DNA of 44,254 nucleotides. Source: Bacteroidota bacterium. Its GTDB lineage: Bacteria > Bacteroidota > Bacteroidia > 2-12-FULL-35-15. Below are positions 25,715 to 35,270 of the stretch, piece by piece. A program made the translations under genes and the position numbers. The notes under the pieces were generated by a model. The model saw only the letters and a program-made list of their open reading frames with translations. It was not told where the DNA came from and searched no databases. The stretch spans positions 1-44,254 of the forward strand of contig JAHEYB010000012.1 of the NCBI GenBank assembly GCA_023251805.1, read 5' to 3'. How positions within the stretch are numbered: position 1 is the stretch's first letter; the number at the start of each line of letters is the position of its first letter.

Positions 25715-26395
25715 TTAAAATTGTTTTTCAGTATGTATAGCACAACCATTGAATTTTTTATTGTTGAGATTTACTTCAACAGAATAGTCGTATTGTAGAT
25801 CGGTTGCTCCGTTGCATTTTTCTTTTTTAATAATAATGCTGATTTTATTTTCTCCATCGGAAGAAAAATAGGTTGTGACTCCATTTTTGATTTCTGGTTC
25901 GGCATAAACAAAATGTGTTGTTTTTTGTTCCATTGGATTGTAAAAATCTATTAGGTCTTCTGCTTTTGAAATTTGAATTTGCCAGAAAGGTTCCGTCCCT
26001 GTACACCAATAATCTGCTGTGATACAAGTGTTTTTGTAGTTTTTTTGTTCGGCTTTAAGGTTGCTGGTAAATAAAATAACTGTTGAATCATTTACGTCAG
26101 TACTTGCATTTACTTCCACATATATGGCTTCATCCGCATAAGCATTTGGTAAAATGCTGTTGTATAAGGAATCCAGCAACTGAGTATTTTTTAGAACAAA
26201 CAAAGCTCCAGTCCCGCAATCTAAAAATTGAGAAGTGTGCTCTCTATAAAGCCCATTAAATTGGTGAGGGACAGATTTTGCTTCTCTTCCTACTTTAATG
26301 CTATCAAGTGAAAGAGTATGGTTGTTAATTGTTGTATTTACGTTGCATGCCAACAAAAATAAAATCAGACTAACTAAATAAAATATTTTTTTCAT
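25715..26395 (-). CDS. Lipoprotein with COG3650/NlpE-like domain
   Basis: A 226-residue lipoprotein with lipobox LLAC and lipidated C17. The C-terminal half has the pattern CTGTEPFWQIQI, then FSSDGENKISIII and YDYSVEVNLNNKKFNGCA. This matches the COG3650/NlpE-like domain (GxEPFW with a C-terminal GCA or GCG strand), which is found in envelope stress or copper-related lipoproteins; the role here is unknown. The N-terminal half has a Cys (CGTGALFVL) in a short beta domain. Two bases upstream of the next lipoprotein gene in the same operon. Confidence 0.78.
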   Translation of the reverse strand: MKKIFYLVSLILFLLACNVNTTINNHTLSLDSIKVGREAKSVPHQFNGLYREHTSQFLDCGTGALFVLKNTQLLDSLYNSILPNAYADEAIYVEVNASTDVNDSTVILFTSNLKAEQKNYKNTCITADYWCTGTEPFWQIQISKAEDLIDFYNPMEQKTTHFVYAEPEIKNGVTTYFSSDGENKISIIIKKEKCNGATDLQYDYSVEVNLNNKKFNGCAIHTEKQF

Positions 26396-26406
26396 GGAAT
26401 TTAAAA

Positions 26407-26443
26407 ATAAAGTCCCGCCCCGATTTTTCGGAACGGGACTTAT
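26407..26443 (-). terminator. Terminator after the secreted 211-residue protein gene
   Basis: The arms AAGTCCCG (26410-26417) and CGGGACTT (26434-26441) pair, with an inner CCG...CGG around a T-rich loop, flanked by AT-rich tails. It lies between the stop at 26460 and the start of the next gene at 26395. Confidence 0.65.
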
Positions 26444-26459
26444 TAGAAAAGATTACGGT

Positions 26460-27095
26460 TTAATATTTACTTTTCCAGTTTTTATATTCTGTCATATCAA
26501 TTTGTTTTAAAATTGCTTTGATAGCACCTGCCCAATAGTTGCGCATTCCGATACCCATTGCTTTGCCACTTATTTTTTCGCATATCAAAACTTTTTTTGT
26601 TGCAATATCAAAAAAAGTAACAAACATGGTTGCTTCTTGAGTCCCTTTGTTAAAATTCTCAACAATGAATGATAGGCCTACACCGGTTTTTTTCACTTCG
26701 GTGCTGTATTTTTTTACCATTGCATCTATTTCCGACTTTTCAATTTTACCTTCGTTGTAAGTCATGCATGCATCCACATCAATTTTACCATTCAATTCAT
26801 TCATCGATTTTAAATCATAGAGAACATTGTCTTTACGAAACGATTTTTTGAAATCGAAATGCTGAGGTTCTGTAATAATAAGTGAGTTCCAACCGGGAAT
26901 CCATTTCGATTTCATGTCTGAACCTGTTGCTACTCCTGCTCCTCCCACTTGATCGAATCCACCAACAAATTTTGCTTTTGTGAAGTCCAAACCAAACCAA
27001 ACAATTTCGGTTGCTGATAAAGCTGATTTTGCATCTTGAGCTTTTGCAATTGTGCTGCTTGCTACTACTAGCAAGGATAAAATTATTTTTTTCAT
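26460..27095 (-). CDS. Secreted hypothetical protein, 211 residues
   Basis: Signal peptide about 1-19 (MKKIILSLLVVASSTIAKA, cut before QDAK). The mature part is a compact alpha/beta domain with GLDFTKAKFVGGFDQVGG, VKKTGVGLSFIVE and DIATKKVLICEKISGKAMG. No catalytic residues are recognisable. Proteins of this type are common unknowns in Bacteroidota. The gene is 35 bp downstream of the OmpA/TSP3 gene and could share its transcript; a terminator follows it. Confidence 0.75.
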   Translation of the reverse strand: MKKIILSLLVVASSTIAKAQDAKSALSATEIVWFGLDFTKAKFVGGFDQVGGAGVATGSDMKSKWIPGWNSLIITEPQHFDFKKSFRKDNVLYDLKSMNELNGKIDVDACMTYNEGKIEKSEIDAMVKKYSTEVKKTGVGLSFIVENFNKGTQEATMFVTFFDIATKKVLICEKISGKAMGIGMRNYWAGAIKAILKQIDMTEYKNWKSKY

Positions 27096-27130
27096 ATTAT
27101 TAGTCGTTATCTGTTTATATATTATTTTAA

Positions 27131-29602
27131 TTATTCAATGATTAACATTTCTACACGTCTGTTTTTCTGACGTCCTGCTTCAGTTTTATTATCAGCAATA
27201 GGTTTTTTAGAACCGAACCATTCTGGTTTAAATCTATCAGCTGCAATTCCTTTAGCCATAAGATAGTTTTGTACAGCTTTTGCACGTTTTTCTGATAATT
27301 TCATGTTTTTAGCTTTGTCACCTTGGTTATCGGTGTGCCCTGAAATTTTTAATCTCCAGTTTGGTTTCTTAGTCATTAAGGCTGCTAATTCATCCAAAGA
27401 AGCAAGTGATTCGGTTTTGATAATGTCTTTTGCAGTTGCAAATTCTAAATTATCAAATGCTTTTTTAAGCACTTCTGCTTCTTCTTTATTTAATTTGATA
27501 GCCACATCTTTGTTGTCTTCCGGTTTCAACTTATTATCATCCACTTTTAACACAATAAAGCGGAAGTAGCGATCTTTCTTAACATCTCTAAGTGCTTTTT
27601 TAGAAATTCCACCAACAACTACTTTCACTTCGGTATATACTTCTGTGTTTTCACCTTCTAAGCTGAATATGACCATTTCATCAGCAGGAAGTTCATCAAA
27701 ATTGAAGCTTCCATCTTTTGCCTGAATAGCAGTTCTTAAAGTATTTCCTTGTGAGTCAATTAAAATTAACTTCACTTCAGGACAACCATTATTGGCTGCA
27801 GGACCCGGTTTGTCAGGACATTCATCTATTTTATCCATTACACCATCACCGTCTCTGTCAGGGCAACCTTTGAATTCAGGTAATCCAGGTTCATCCGGAC
27901 AATCATCTTCTTTGTCCATAATTTTATCGCCATCTTTATCAGGGCAACCATTGAATTCTTTCAATCCTGGTTCATCCGGACAAGCATCTTGTTTGTCAAT
28001 AATTTTATCGCCATCTCTATCAGGGCAACCTTGGAATTCAGGAGTTCCTGGTTCATCCGGACAAGCATCATCCTTGTCTTGAATATGGTCGCCATCTCTG
28101 TCGGGACAACCAAGAAATTCCCAAGTTCCGGGCTCTTCTTTACATTTGTCTTTTCTATCGGATACTTTATCTTTGTCTTTATCTCTAGGTGAGCGATACA
28201 TGATTGGAATTTTTAGCATCGCATATGCATCCGCTCCGTAAATATCTTTTCGTGATACCCATGGACCCAAACTGTTTGTTCCAACAATCAAAGGCCCTAT
28301 TCTAAGGCCAAGTCCGGCTTTAAAATTCCCTGTTAGGTCGTAGGCGAATGGTATGAAAGCACCAAACCATTTGTGGTCCCAACGTGGAGCCAAACTGAAT
28401 GTGCTAAGGTCATGCACTTTCTCCGCATCTTTTTTAAAACGTGGAGAGATATAGGTTGTAAAATTTGCATAAAAGTCTTTGTAAATATGATAATCAACTG
28501 TTAATGCAAATGCTGTAGGCAAATTCATTTTGTAATATTCATCTCCTTTATTCATTGGATAGCGAGCATTCAACAAACTATCAAAGTCGCCAAAATTATG
28601 CACAGAATCAAAGTCGTGTAAGTTCCATAGCCCAATGTCAGCAGTAAAGTTACGTGAGTAGGTTCCTTTTTTAAATTTCGCATATCCAATATCCACTACA
28701 GATAATCCAACTTTCAATTTGTATTTATTTTTGTCTTTTCTCCATAAGCCTGTTTCGCCATCCATATCGTATTTGTACGTTTCGAAATCCGGACGGTATT
28801 CATAAACTACTCCTAAATCAAGTCCCCAAGAAAACAGAGCAGTATTTTTAAAAGCCGGTTCTATTTTATCGCCTTCGTAAGTTGAGGAGTGACCGTAACT
28901 CACATCTGAATGAAACAAAGAAAGTGTAGTATCGTTTGTAAAATTATAATCCAAGTCATTTATATTCATATAAGCAGATTGAATCCCTTGAATATATTTG
29001 GCAGTAATTCCGGCTTTAAAGGCATGCATGCCTTCATCTTTGAAAACGTGTCCGTAACATAAACCATATTCTACCCAAGTCATGGTTTGTGCACTAAAAT
29101 TTTGGTTGCTTAGGTTCGTCAACCATAAGCTGGAGTCTTTAAGTGAGGTGTAAGCTAATTGAGCTAATTCAGGTTCAATTCCGTCCACATTTATAAGTGT
29201 GCGCATCTTTGTTTTTACTGCAAAAGCATTTTTTGGATTAATGCTAATAAGGAATGAAGGCCCATAAATCTGGTTAGAGAAATAAATTGATTTATTGATT
29301 TTGTTATCTTTTGGAGTAAGATAATGCTCCATAAAAAGTGTATCATCAAAGGCATATAAATGCCCATATTGATCTTTCTTAAGGGCATCGCGACTCATAC
29401 CTAAGTAATTGTTGTAAAACTGAAGACTAGCACCTGCTAAAGTCACATCTACTTTATATCGGCTGTCAACAACATTAGCAGGATTCAGGTCGGTTCCTGT
29501 TACTCCTGAATAATTACTATTGATATATCCTAAAAAATCTTGTGCAAAAGATGAAATTGTCATCAACAATGCAGTAGCAAATAATAGTATAATTTTTTTC
29601 AT
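27131..29602 (-). CDS. OmpA family protein with DUF5723-type barrel and TSP3 repeats
   Basis: An 823-residue outer membrane protein. Signal peptide 1-20 (ends SSFAQ). A DUF5723-like beta-barrel region spans about 21-455 (INSNYSGVTGTDLNPANVVD). Five Ca2+-binding thrombospondin type-3 repeats (about 468-605) have the form DxDGDxxxDxxDxCPDEPG. A small CnaB-like beta domain follows (610-680). The OmpA peptidoglycan-binding domain (710-823) contains ISGHTDNQGDKAKN, LSEKRAKAVQNYL and RQKNRRVEMLI. It likely anchors the outer membrane to peptidoglycan; Bacteroidota relatives are linked to surface attachment. The repeats also form an 81-bp DNA tandem array. Confidence 0.9.
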   Translation of the reverse strand: MKKIILLFATALLMTISSFAQDFLGYINSNYSGVTGTDLNPANVVDSRYKVDVTLAGASLQFYNNYLGMSRDALKKDQYGHLYAFDDTLFMEHYLTPKDNKINKSIYFSNQIYGPSFLISINPKNAFAVKTKMRTLINVDGIEPELAQLAYTSLKDSSLWLTNLSNQNFSAQTMTWVEYGLCYGHVFKDEGMHAFKAGITAKYIQGIQSAYMNINDLDYNFTNDTTLSLFHSDVSYGHSSTYEGDKIEPAFKNTALFSWGLDLGVVYEYRPDFETYKYDMDGETGLWRKDKNKYKLKVGLSVVDIGYAKFKKGTYSRNFTADIGLWNLHDFDSVHNFGDFDSLLNARYPMNKGDEYYKMNLPTAFALTVDYHIYKDFYANFTTYISPRFKKDAEKVHDLSTFSLAPRWDHKWFGAFIPFAYDLTGNFKAGLGLRIGPLIVGTNSLGPWVSRKDIYGADAYAMLKIPIMYRSPRDKDKDKVSDRKDKCKEEPGTWEFLGCPDRDGDHIQDKDDACPDEPGTPEFQGCPDRDGDKIIDKQDACPDEPGLKEFNGCPDKDGDKIMDKEDDCPDEPGLPEFKGCPDRDGDGVMDKIDECPDKPGPAANNGCPEVKLILIDSQGNTLRTAIQAKDGSFNFDELPADEMVIFSLEGENTEVYTEVKVVVGGISKKALRDVKKDRYFRFIVLKVDDNKLKPEDNKDVAIKLNKEEAEVLKKAFDNLEFATAKDIIKTESLASLDELAALMTKKPNWRLKISGHTDNQGDKAKNMKLSEKRAKAVQNYLMAKGIAADRFKPEWFGSKKPIADNKTEAGRQKNRRVEMLIIE
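27790..28195 (-). repeat. 81-bp tandem repeat encoding TSP3 calcium-binding units
   Basis: Near-identical 81-bp units (27 codons) repeat about five times; for example, CAGGGCAACC recurs 81 bp apart near 27858, 27939 and 28020. They encode the calcium loops of the OmpA protein. High DNA identity between units would allow copy number change by slippage or recombination. Confidence 0.75.
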
Positions 29603-29656
29603 ATGCTTGGGTATGATTTTGAAGACTAAAGATACAATTTTTTTTAAAATAAAAAT

Positions 29657-32395
29657 TTACTTTAGTTGGTATACAAAAATAGAGTTTTCGGAGCTACCGG
29701 TCACTAAATTATAATGCCCTTCGTTGTTTAAATCTCCAATAGTAAAAGCTGTTTTTCCCATGATAGGAAAGCCTTCGAAGAGAGAACCGTTGTTATTAAA
29801 AAGGAATATTTCGTTCGATTCCTCAGATGCCACACCAATTTTACCATTTCCATCGGGAAATAAGAAAAATAGCGGTGTTTGAGATATTTTATTATCAAAC
29901 GGATGGTTAAAAAGCAATGATTTGTCTTGGGCGAAAACTTTAAGCTCGTTTCTCGTTAAAAATATAAACTCTTTTGTTTTGTCATTATTAATGTCTTTTA
30001 AATCAAAATAAGGGGATGTTTCAAAGTCTTGAATTTTAATACTTTCTTTATGGTTTGTTAGGCTAATTTTTATTATGTTTCCCAGTGTATCAGCTGCAAT
30101 TAAGTATGATTTGTTATAATCTTTACCGGGTTCAACAAAGAAATTGCGAATACCCTGCTCCATTTTTTCAGTCATTTTTACCCTTGTTTCTCCTTTTCTG
30201 TCAACAATGTATATTTTACCGGTTATATCAATAGCACATAAATGATCTTTATTATTTGCCTTAAAATATTGTAAAGGCATAAATACTTGGTTGGTAGTTT
30301 TGTCAAACGCAAAAGCGGTTAACTGTTCTCCATTTGCCTTATAGCAAACAATGCGTTTGTTTTCAGTGGCAATAAAAATTCGGTATTCCCTATTTTTTTC
30401 ATAATCAACAACGGAAATCGCATTGGTGGCCGGTGATCTTAATTTTATCGGAAACCCTTCTATAGCATTTCCATTTCTGTCAAACATATAGATGAACGAG
30501 CGTGTGTTGAATACCATTTGAAGCTTATCATTCTTTAATACATCTATTTGAATGATCTCGCTCATAATCTTTTCATTCAATTTTTTTGTCCAAATAATTT
30601 TTCCAGTATTGCTAATTAAATAAATTTTATTGCCATCATCTTGAACAAATACCTCTTTTGCTTTTGTTTTATGGTTAATCAGCAAATAGGGTTTGCTACT
30701 AACAGTGGTATCTAACTTCGTTTCCCACAATGTTCCCGTTTGTTGTTTTTGCTCAGGGTTGTATTTTAAATAGATATTGCTATAAAATAATTTATTACTA
30801 GATGAAAATTGAATTCCAACTGCTTCAAATTTTTTTAGGAGAGCTTCTTTTAAATTTATTTCTTCTGCCAGTTCGTTGGCAAGATAACTGCAATAAACTC
30901 TTTTTGAATGTGCAATTGAATTATAGAGGTATACATTTGACTCAGCAGAAATGTTTTCAGAAAAAGCTTTGTAATTCCTATCGTTTGCTAATGTTTTATG
31001 ACTTCCTATCTCATCAATATAAGATTTTAAGGCGCTAATTGTGTTTGCAAATACAATATAATTGTCAATTACTGTGTAATAATTATTTTTTATTTCAGCA
31101 AACTGATTCCCTAATAATGTTTGCAGTAAATTTTCGATTTTTATGCAATTCAATTTATAGCCACGATATGAAGAGGAATCTATTTTTGTTTCTTCCATTG
31201 TTATATTGCTCAACTCGGTAAGCGTGTTAAGTGCATCTTCAATATTGTTTGAGCGTATTATTGCAAAGGAAGCTCCGTCAACGTTAATACTATCGGGCTC
31301 TGTAATTGCTAGGGCCATTTCATTGTCCATCCAACTTAACATATTGGTTTCAATATCGATATTATATTTTTTATTGACCTTGTCAATAAATTTGTTGTAA
31401 TCTGATATGCAATTTTTTGCTGTCAAATACTTTTTAAAATTCTGATGAAAAGTTTTAATGTCACTCATTCCAAAAAATAAAAATGTGTTAGCAGAAGAAG
31501 GAATTATTTTTACTACTTCAGCCTCTTGTGGTTTTTGGTTGCTAAATAAGTTTAAAAAGCTATTCCCAGAATCGCTGGCAGATGTAAAGCCGGAAAGCAA
31601 TAGAGCGTTTGGTTTTATTGAAATATCCCAACTTGAACAGTCGGCAAAATTGAATAGAGGTGTTTTATTTTTATTTGGGGAAGTAAAAAATAGCGGAGCA
31701 ATTAACTCAGAAAATTTCTGATAATTGATGTAAACATTTATATCAACGTTTTTTCCAGCCGTAGCTATTATTTTATTGAAATTTTTCTCTTTGTTTAAGG
31801 ATAGGCCTGATTTTAATTGATGAACAGCATTTTTAACCAAGTCTTGGTTTTTGCTTATAATTAAAATTCCTTGTGCAATTGTGAAATTTAATATATTGGT
31901 GTTGCTGGTGGCAATGGTGATGATTGATTCGCCTTCAAACGCATTTGTTTTTAAGGGAATTTTTATAAAATGTATTTTTTCTTCTAAATAATTTTCAACA
32001 TCGTTTTTGTAGGTAAGGTTGGGCAGACTATAAACATAAAGTAAATCAAAAGCATTTTTACTTGTGTAATGTGCCGAAACATACACCGAATGGTTGTCTA
32101 ACAATTCAGCTATTTCCGGACTTGCTTGTAGAATAGAATCAATGGTAGTTCCTTGTCGGTTAATGTCGGCAATAGTTTGAGTTTCCAAAAGCTCTTCCCA
32201 CATGATATTGGTTTGGGATAATTTTTTCCAGGTGTTTTTTGTTTGTTTACTTTCAAAAATGATAGCCGCGTCAACAGGAATAGCATTTATTCCTTCGGTA
32301 ATTGGTGTTCGGGCTTCTTTGGTATAAAAAAACCAATACAATCCTCCCAAAAGAATTGCGGCAATTACAGTTGCAAATATTATTTTTCTAAACAT
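29657..32395 (-). CDS. Large membrane-anchored protein with DUF3352-like and propeller regions
   Basis: A 912-residue protein anchored by one N-terminal transmembrane segment (about 3-25, FRKIIFATVIAAILLGGLYWFF), with the rest outside. Residues 35-560 resemble DUF3352-type proteins (IPVDAAIIFES near the start, repeated alpha/beta units such as LINVYINYQK). From about 575 to the end there are beta-propeller blades (YLISNTGKIIWTKKL, DRNGNAIEGFPIKL, ERKGE-type blades, GDLNNEGHYNLVTGS). No catalytic motif. It is 54 bp upstream of the OmpA gene on the same strand and may be cotranscribed. Function unknown, likely an envelope scaffold. Confidence 0.7.
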   Translation of the reverse strand: MFRKIIFATVIAAILLGGLYWFFYTKEARTPITEGINAIPVDAAIIFESKQTKNTWKKLSQTNIMWEELLETQTIADINRQGTTIDSILQASPEIAELLDNHSVYVSAHYTSKNAFDLLYVYSLPNLTYKNDVENYLEEKIHFIKIPLKTNAFEGESIITIATSNTNILNFTIAQGILIISKNQDLVKNAVHQLKSGLSLNKEKNFNKIIATAGKNVDINVYINYQKFSELIAPLFFTSPNKNKTPLFNFADCSSWDISIKPNALLLSGFTSASDSGNSFLNLFSNQKPQEAEVVKIIPSSANTFLFFGMSDIKTFHQNFKKYLTAKNCISDYNKFIDKVNKKYNIDIETNMLSWMDNEMALAITEPDSINVDGASFAIIRSNNIEDALNTLTELSNITMEETKIDSSSYRGYKLNCIKIENLLQTLLGNQFAEIKNNYYTVIDNYIVFANTISALKSYIDEIGSHKTLANDRNYKAFSENISAESNVYLYNSIAHSKRVYCSYLANELAEEINLKEALLKKFEAVGIQFSSSNKLFYSNIYLKYNPEQKQQTGTLWETKLDTTVSSKPYLLINHKTKAKEVFVQDDGNKIYLISNTGKIIWTKKLNEKIMSEIIQIDVLKNDKLQMVFNTRSFIYMFDRNGNAIEGFPIKLRSPATNAISVVDYEKNREYRIFIATENKRIVCYKANGEQLTAFAFDKTTNQVFMPLQYFKANNKDHLCAIDITGKIYIVDRKGETRVKMTEKMEQGIRNFFVEPGKDYNKSYLIAADTLGNIIKISLTNHKESIKIQDFETSPYFDLKDINNDKTKEFIFLTRNELKVFAQDKSLLFNHPFDNKISQTPLFFLFPDGNGKIGVASEESNEIFLFNNNGSLFEGFPIMGKTAFTIGDLNNEGHYNLVTGSSENSIFVYQLK

Positions 32396-32642
32396 TTTTT
32401 TGAATCAAAATAGTAGGATAAAGAAACAAGATGCAAGAGTATAATTGATTTTTTTTACTTAACGAAAGTATGAAAAGAGATGGGTTGTGGAGACATGATT
32501 GATGTCAACTTACTAACAACGAAATGCTAATTAATACCGATACGAGATCTGTAATAGTCCAATCCAATTCGGATGGCCTCTAACAGTTTCTCTGTTGGCG
32601 TTTACAATACTAAGCATGAAATAGCCTTTGGATTATTTCTTA
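32396..32642. other. Unexplained 247-bp intergenic block, GC-richer at 32470-32640
   Basis: This gap lies between the anchored propeller protein (minus, start 32395) and rnhB (stop 32643). The part from about 32470 looks less AT-rich than the flanks. It holds a 28-codon minus-strand ORF (32531-32617, MLSIVNANRETVRG...). Plus-strand frames are broken by stops but also read protein-like (IRMASNSFSVGVYNTKH). No tRNA, rRNA or terminator is evident. It may be a decayed gene or an unannotated RNA; I cannot decide. Confidence 0.3.
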
Positions 32643-33254
32643 CTAAGTATTGGAGTAAAATTCAATTTTTAACTGGTCGGGCAGTTGTTTGAAGCTTTTG
32701 CGGTGGTGAATGGTTAATCCATGTTCTTGTATAGCTTTTCGGTGACTGGCGGTAGCGTATGCTCGATTATGAAGCCAATCGTATTGAGGGAATTGTTGGT
32801 GCAAATCATCCATCAAATCATCGCGATAGGTTTTTGCAAGAACAGAAGCTGCGGCAATGCTTAAATAAATTCCATCCCCTTTTATGATGCAATTGTGAGA
32901 AATATTTTTGTATTTCTTAAATCGATTTCCATCAATTAATAAAGTTTCGGGAATTGTTTTAAGTTGATCGATGGCGCGATGCATAGCAAGAAAGGAAGCA
33001 TTCAAAATATTTATTTCATCAATTTCTTCAACAGTTACTATTCCTACAGCCCAAGCAATTGCTTCTTCTTCAATAATTGGGCGCAATTCTTTTCTTTGTT
33101 TGTCGCTTAATTTTTTTGAGTCGTCCAGCAGTTTATTTTTGAAATTTTTAGGAAGAATCACTGCCGCGGCATGCACAGGTCCGGCCAAACAGCCTCTTCC
33201 GGCTTCATCACAGCCGGCTTCAACGCGTATTTTATCAAGATACTTTTTAAGCAT
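32643..33254 (-). CDS. rnhB: Ribonuclease HII
   Basis: 203 residues from the ATG at 33254. The frame extends upstream to 33338, but the extension lies inside the glycosyltransferase gene and is unlike the family, which starts here with [21 protein letters not shown]. The metal ligands are D16 and E17 (GCDEAGRG), D108 (LLIDGNRF) and the [17 protein letters not shown] segment with D127. It removes RNA from RNA-DNA hybrids in the cytoplasm. Its first 8 bases overlap the end of the GT4 gene, so the two are probably translated together, though their functions are unrelated. Confidence 0.93.
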   Translation of the reverse strand: MLKKYLDKIRVEAGCDEAGRGCLAGPVHAAAVILPKNFKNKLLDDSKKLSDKQRKELRPIIEEEAIAWAVGIVTVEEIDEINILNASFLAMHRAIDQLKTIPETLLIDGNRFKKYKNISHNCIIKGDGIYLSIAAASVLAKTYRDDLMDDLHQQFPQYDWLHNRAYATASHRKAIQEHGLTIHHRKSFKQLPDQLKIEFYSNT

Positions 33255-34374
33255 GTATTGTTTTTTCGATGCTTTTCCACAAAGCTTCTGCTGTTTTGTC
33301 CCAACTAAAATCGAGTTTGCGTTTTTTTCCTTTTTCAATTAATGCATTGCGCATATCGTCATCTTTATAGAGATACATCATTGCATTGCTAATTGAATCA
33401 ATCGAATAAGGATCAACCAACAGAGCCGCATCCCCTGCAACTTCCGGCATAGATGTGATGTTGCTGGTGATAACAGGTGTGTCACAATTCATGGCTTCTA
33501 AAATGGGAATTCCAAAGCCTTCGAAGTACGGAATGTACGTCATTGCAACGGCTGAAGCAATAACGTGATGTAAGTCTTTTGTTTCTAGTCGGCCGGTAAA
33601 AATAACATCCTCTTTAAATTTCATATTGATGTAAGTCTTTTTGATATCACTAGTCCAGCGATATTTTTCACCAACAATCACCAATTTTACGGTACTTTTT
33701 TCTTTCTTCTTAAATTTATCAAAAGCTTCAAACAAACGAGAAATATTTTTGCGTGGTTGTAAGGCTCCAACAAATAAAAAGTAATCGTTGCCCTCGGTTA
33801 TTTTTTGTTTTGTACTCAATTGTACATCCTTGCTGATGGCAGTATATGATTGATTGCAGCCATTAAAAACGACATCTATAGAAGATGGATTAATTTTATA
33901 GCAATTGACAATATCGTTTTTTGAAAATTCAGAAACGGTAGCAATTCGCGATGCTTTTTTAGCAAATTTTGGAAAAAAACGGGTGTAATATTTTCGAACC
34001 ATCCAGGAAACATCTTTTGGATGATGTTCGAAGTTGATGTCGTGAATAACTGCTAATTGTTTACACTTAGCTTTAAGAGAAAGGTATCCATCCGGAGAAA
34101 TGAATAAATCGGGCTTGTATTTATTCAAAAAGCTGGCAACAGAAAATTCGAACCACCAATAAAAAAGAAAAGGGTGGCGTGCTTGAGGCGATAAAATGAG
34201 AGGAGTAACGTTATCCGAAAAAATGAATTCGTCATCAAAATCTCTGTCGAACAGGAAAATAAAATGGTGCTCCGGATGATTGTTGGTGATACGTTTTAAC
34301 GTCTCATACGTAAACCATCCGATTCCCTCAAGTTTGTTTTTAATCAATAATCTTGTGTTTACTACTATTTCCAT
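33247..34374 (-). CDS. GT4 family glycosyltransferase
   Basis: A 375-residue cytoplasmic GT-B-fold enzyme with a Rossmann N-domain and the family C-domain. The nucleotide-sugar motif [22 protein letters not shown] contains the E-x7-E pair. [18 protein letters not shown] is the usual C-domain start, and [12 protein letters not shown] follows. No signal peptide or membrane segment. It probably transfers a hexose in surface polysaccharide synthesis; donor and acceptor are unknown. Divergent from the FkbM gene; it starts the minus-strand pair with rnhB at the edge of the polysaccharide locus. Confidence 0.9.
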   Translation of the reverse strand: MEIVVNTRLLIKNKLEGIGWFTYETLKRITNNHPEHHFIFLFDRDFDDEFIFSDNVTPLILSPQARHPFLFYWWFEFSVASFLNKYKPDLFISPDGYLSLKAKCKQLAVIHDINFEHHPKDVSWMVRKYYTRFFPKFAKKASRIATVSEFSKNDIVNCYKINPSSIDVVFNGCNQSYTAISKDVQLSTKQKITEGNDYFLFVGALQPRKNISRLFEAFDKFKKKEKSTVKLVIVGEKYRWTSDIKKTYINMKFKEDVIFTGRLETKDLHHVIASAVAMTYIPYFEGFGIPILEAMNCDTPVITSNITSMPEVAGDAALLVDPYSIDSISNAMMYLYKDDDMRNALIEKGKKRKLDFSWDKTAEALWKSIEKTIHA

Positions 34375-34505
34375 TTAATGAGACCGATTTTTGATTTACA
34401 AAAACGAACCGAATTTATCATGCAGAAGTGTAAGATTTGCTTATGCTAAACTAATCAGTGTTAAGGAAACGAAATTACATAAAAAATCATACTTTTACAG
34501 CCCGA

Positions 34506-35246
34506 ATGAAAAACACGATAAAATATATCTTACATAAACTGTTGGGCTTTAAAAACTATCTTTTTATCTTCTCGTTATACAAAATTCTTACTTTAAGAAA
34601 AGATAAAAATGAAAAGGACTTTTTCGCGTTTCTAAAATTGATTCCGGCAAACACAATGGTTTTGGATATCGGTGCAAATATTGGCATTATGACCGTTCAT
34701 TTGGCGAGAACCATAAAAGATGTAACAGTAGTTAGTTTTGAGCCAATGCCAACTAATATTGGCGCTTTTAAGCGGATTATCGCGTATTTTAAACTTCAAA
34801 ATGTAAAATTGTTTGAAATAGCTCTGGGAAATGCGGAAGGTGAGGTGGAAATGGTGATGCCGGTGATTTCAAATGTAAGAATGCAAGGTTTGAGTCATGT
34901 GGTGCACGATTCTATTCCGGATAACAATGAGGGAGAACGGTTTACAGTGCCTTTAAAGATGCTTGACAACATGATTGAACTTACAAATGCTCCAAAAAGG
35001 ATTAGCGGAATAAAGATCGATGTTGAAAATTTCGAATTTTTTGTTTTAGATGGCGCCAAGCAGCTCATTGCAAAAAATAAGCCTGTTGTTTATGCCGAAT
35101 TATGGGAAAATGAAAACAGAGAAAAATGTTTTGAGCTATTTAAATCTTTAAACTACAAAACTGTGGTAGTGATTGACAAAAAGGCCGTAGAGTTTGATAG
35201 GTTGATTCACAAAACGCAAAATTTCATATTTTTAACAAACTCCTAA
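34506..35246 (+). CDS. FkbM family methyltransferase
   Basis: 246 residues from the ATG at 34506. A GTG at 34458 in the same frame adds 16 residues (MLRKRNYIKNHTFTAR), but I prefer the ATG, because TACTTTTA (34490-34497), one base from the -7 consensus, lies in that extension. SAM-binding motif VLDIGANIGIMTVHLA (about 55-70), then VVSFEPMP, and LDNMIEL...IKIDVENFEFFVLDG typical of FkbM. It likely methylates a sugar hydroxyl of the polysaccharide. It is 24 bp upstream of the flippase, consistent with an operon. Confidence 0.85.
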   Translation: MKNTIKYILHKLLGFKNYLFIFSLYKILTLRKDKNEKDFFAFLKLIPANTMVLDIGANIGIMTVHLARTIKDVTVVSFEPMPTNIGAFKRIIAYFKLQNVKLFEIALGNAEGEVEMVMPVISNVRMQGLSHVVHDSIPDNNEGERFTVPLKMLDNMIELTNAPKRISGIKIDVENFEFFVLDGAKQLIAKNKPVVYAELWENENREKCFELFKSLNYKTVVVIDKKAVEFDRLIHKTQNFIFLTNS

Positions 35247-35270
35247 GATTACAATTAGTATTTTTAAAGG

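Noticed and set aside
27792..28082. 96-codon plus-strand ORF rich in Ser, Gly and Pro
   Set aside because: It is the antisense of the TSP3 repeat units of the OmpA gene; the pattern is a by-product of the repeated calcium loops.
33255..33338. N-terminal extension of rnhB to 33338
   Set aside because: The extension lies inside the glycosyltransferase gene and does not resemble RNase HII, which starts at the ATG at 33254.
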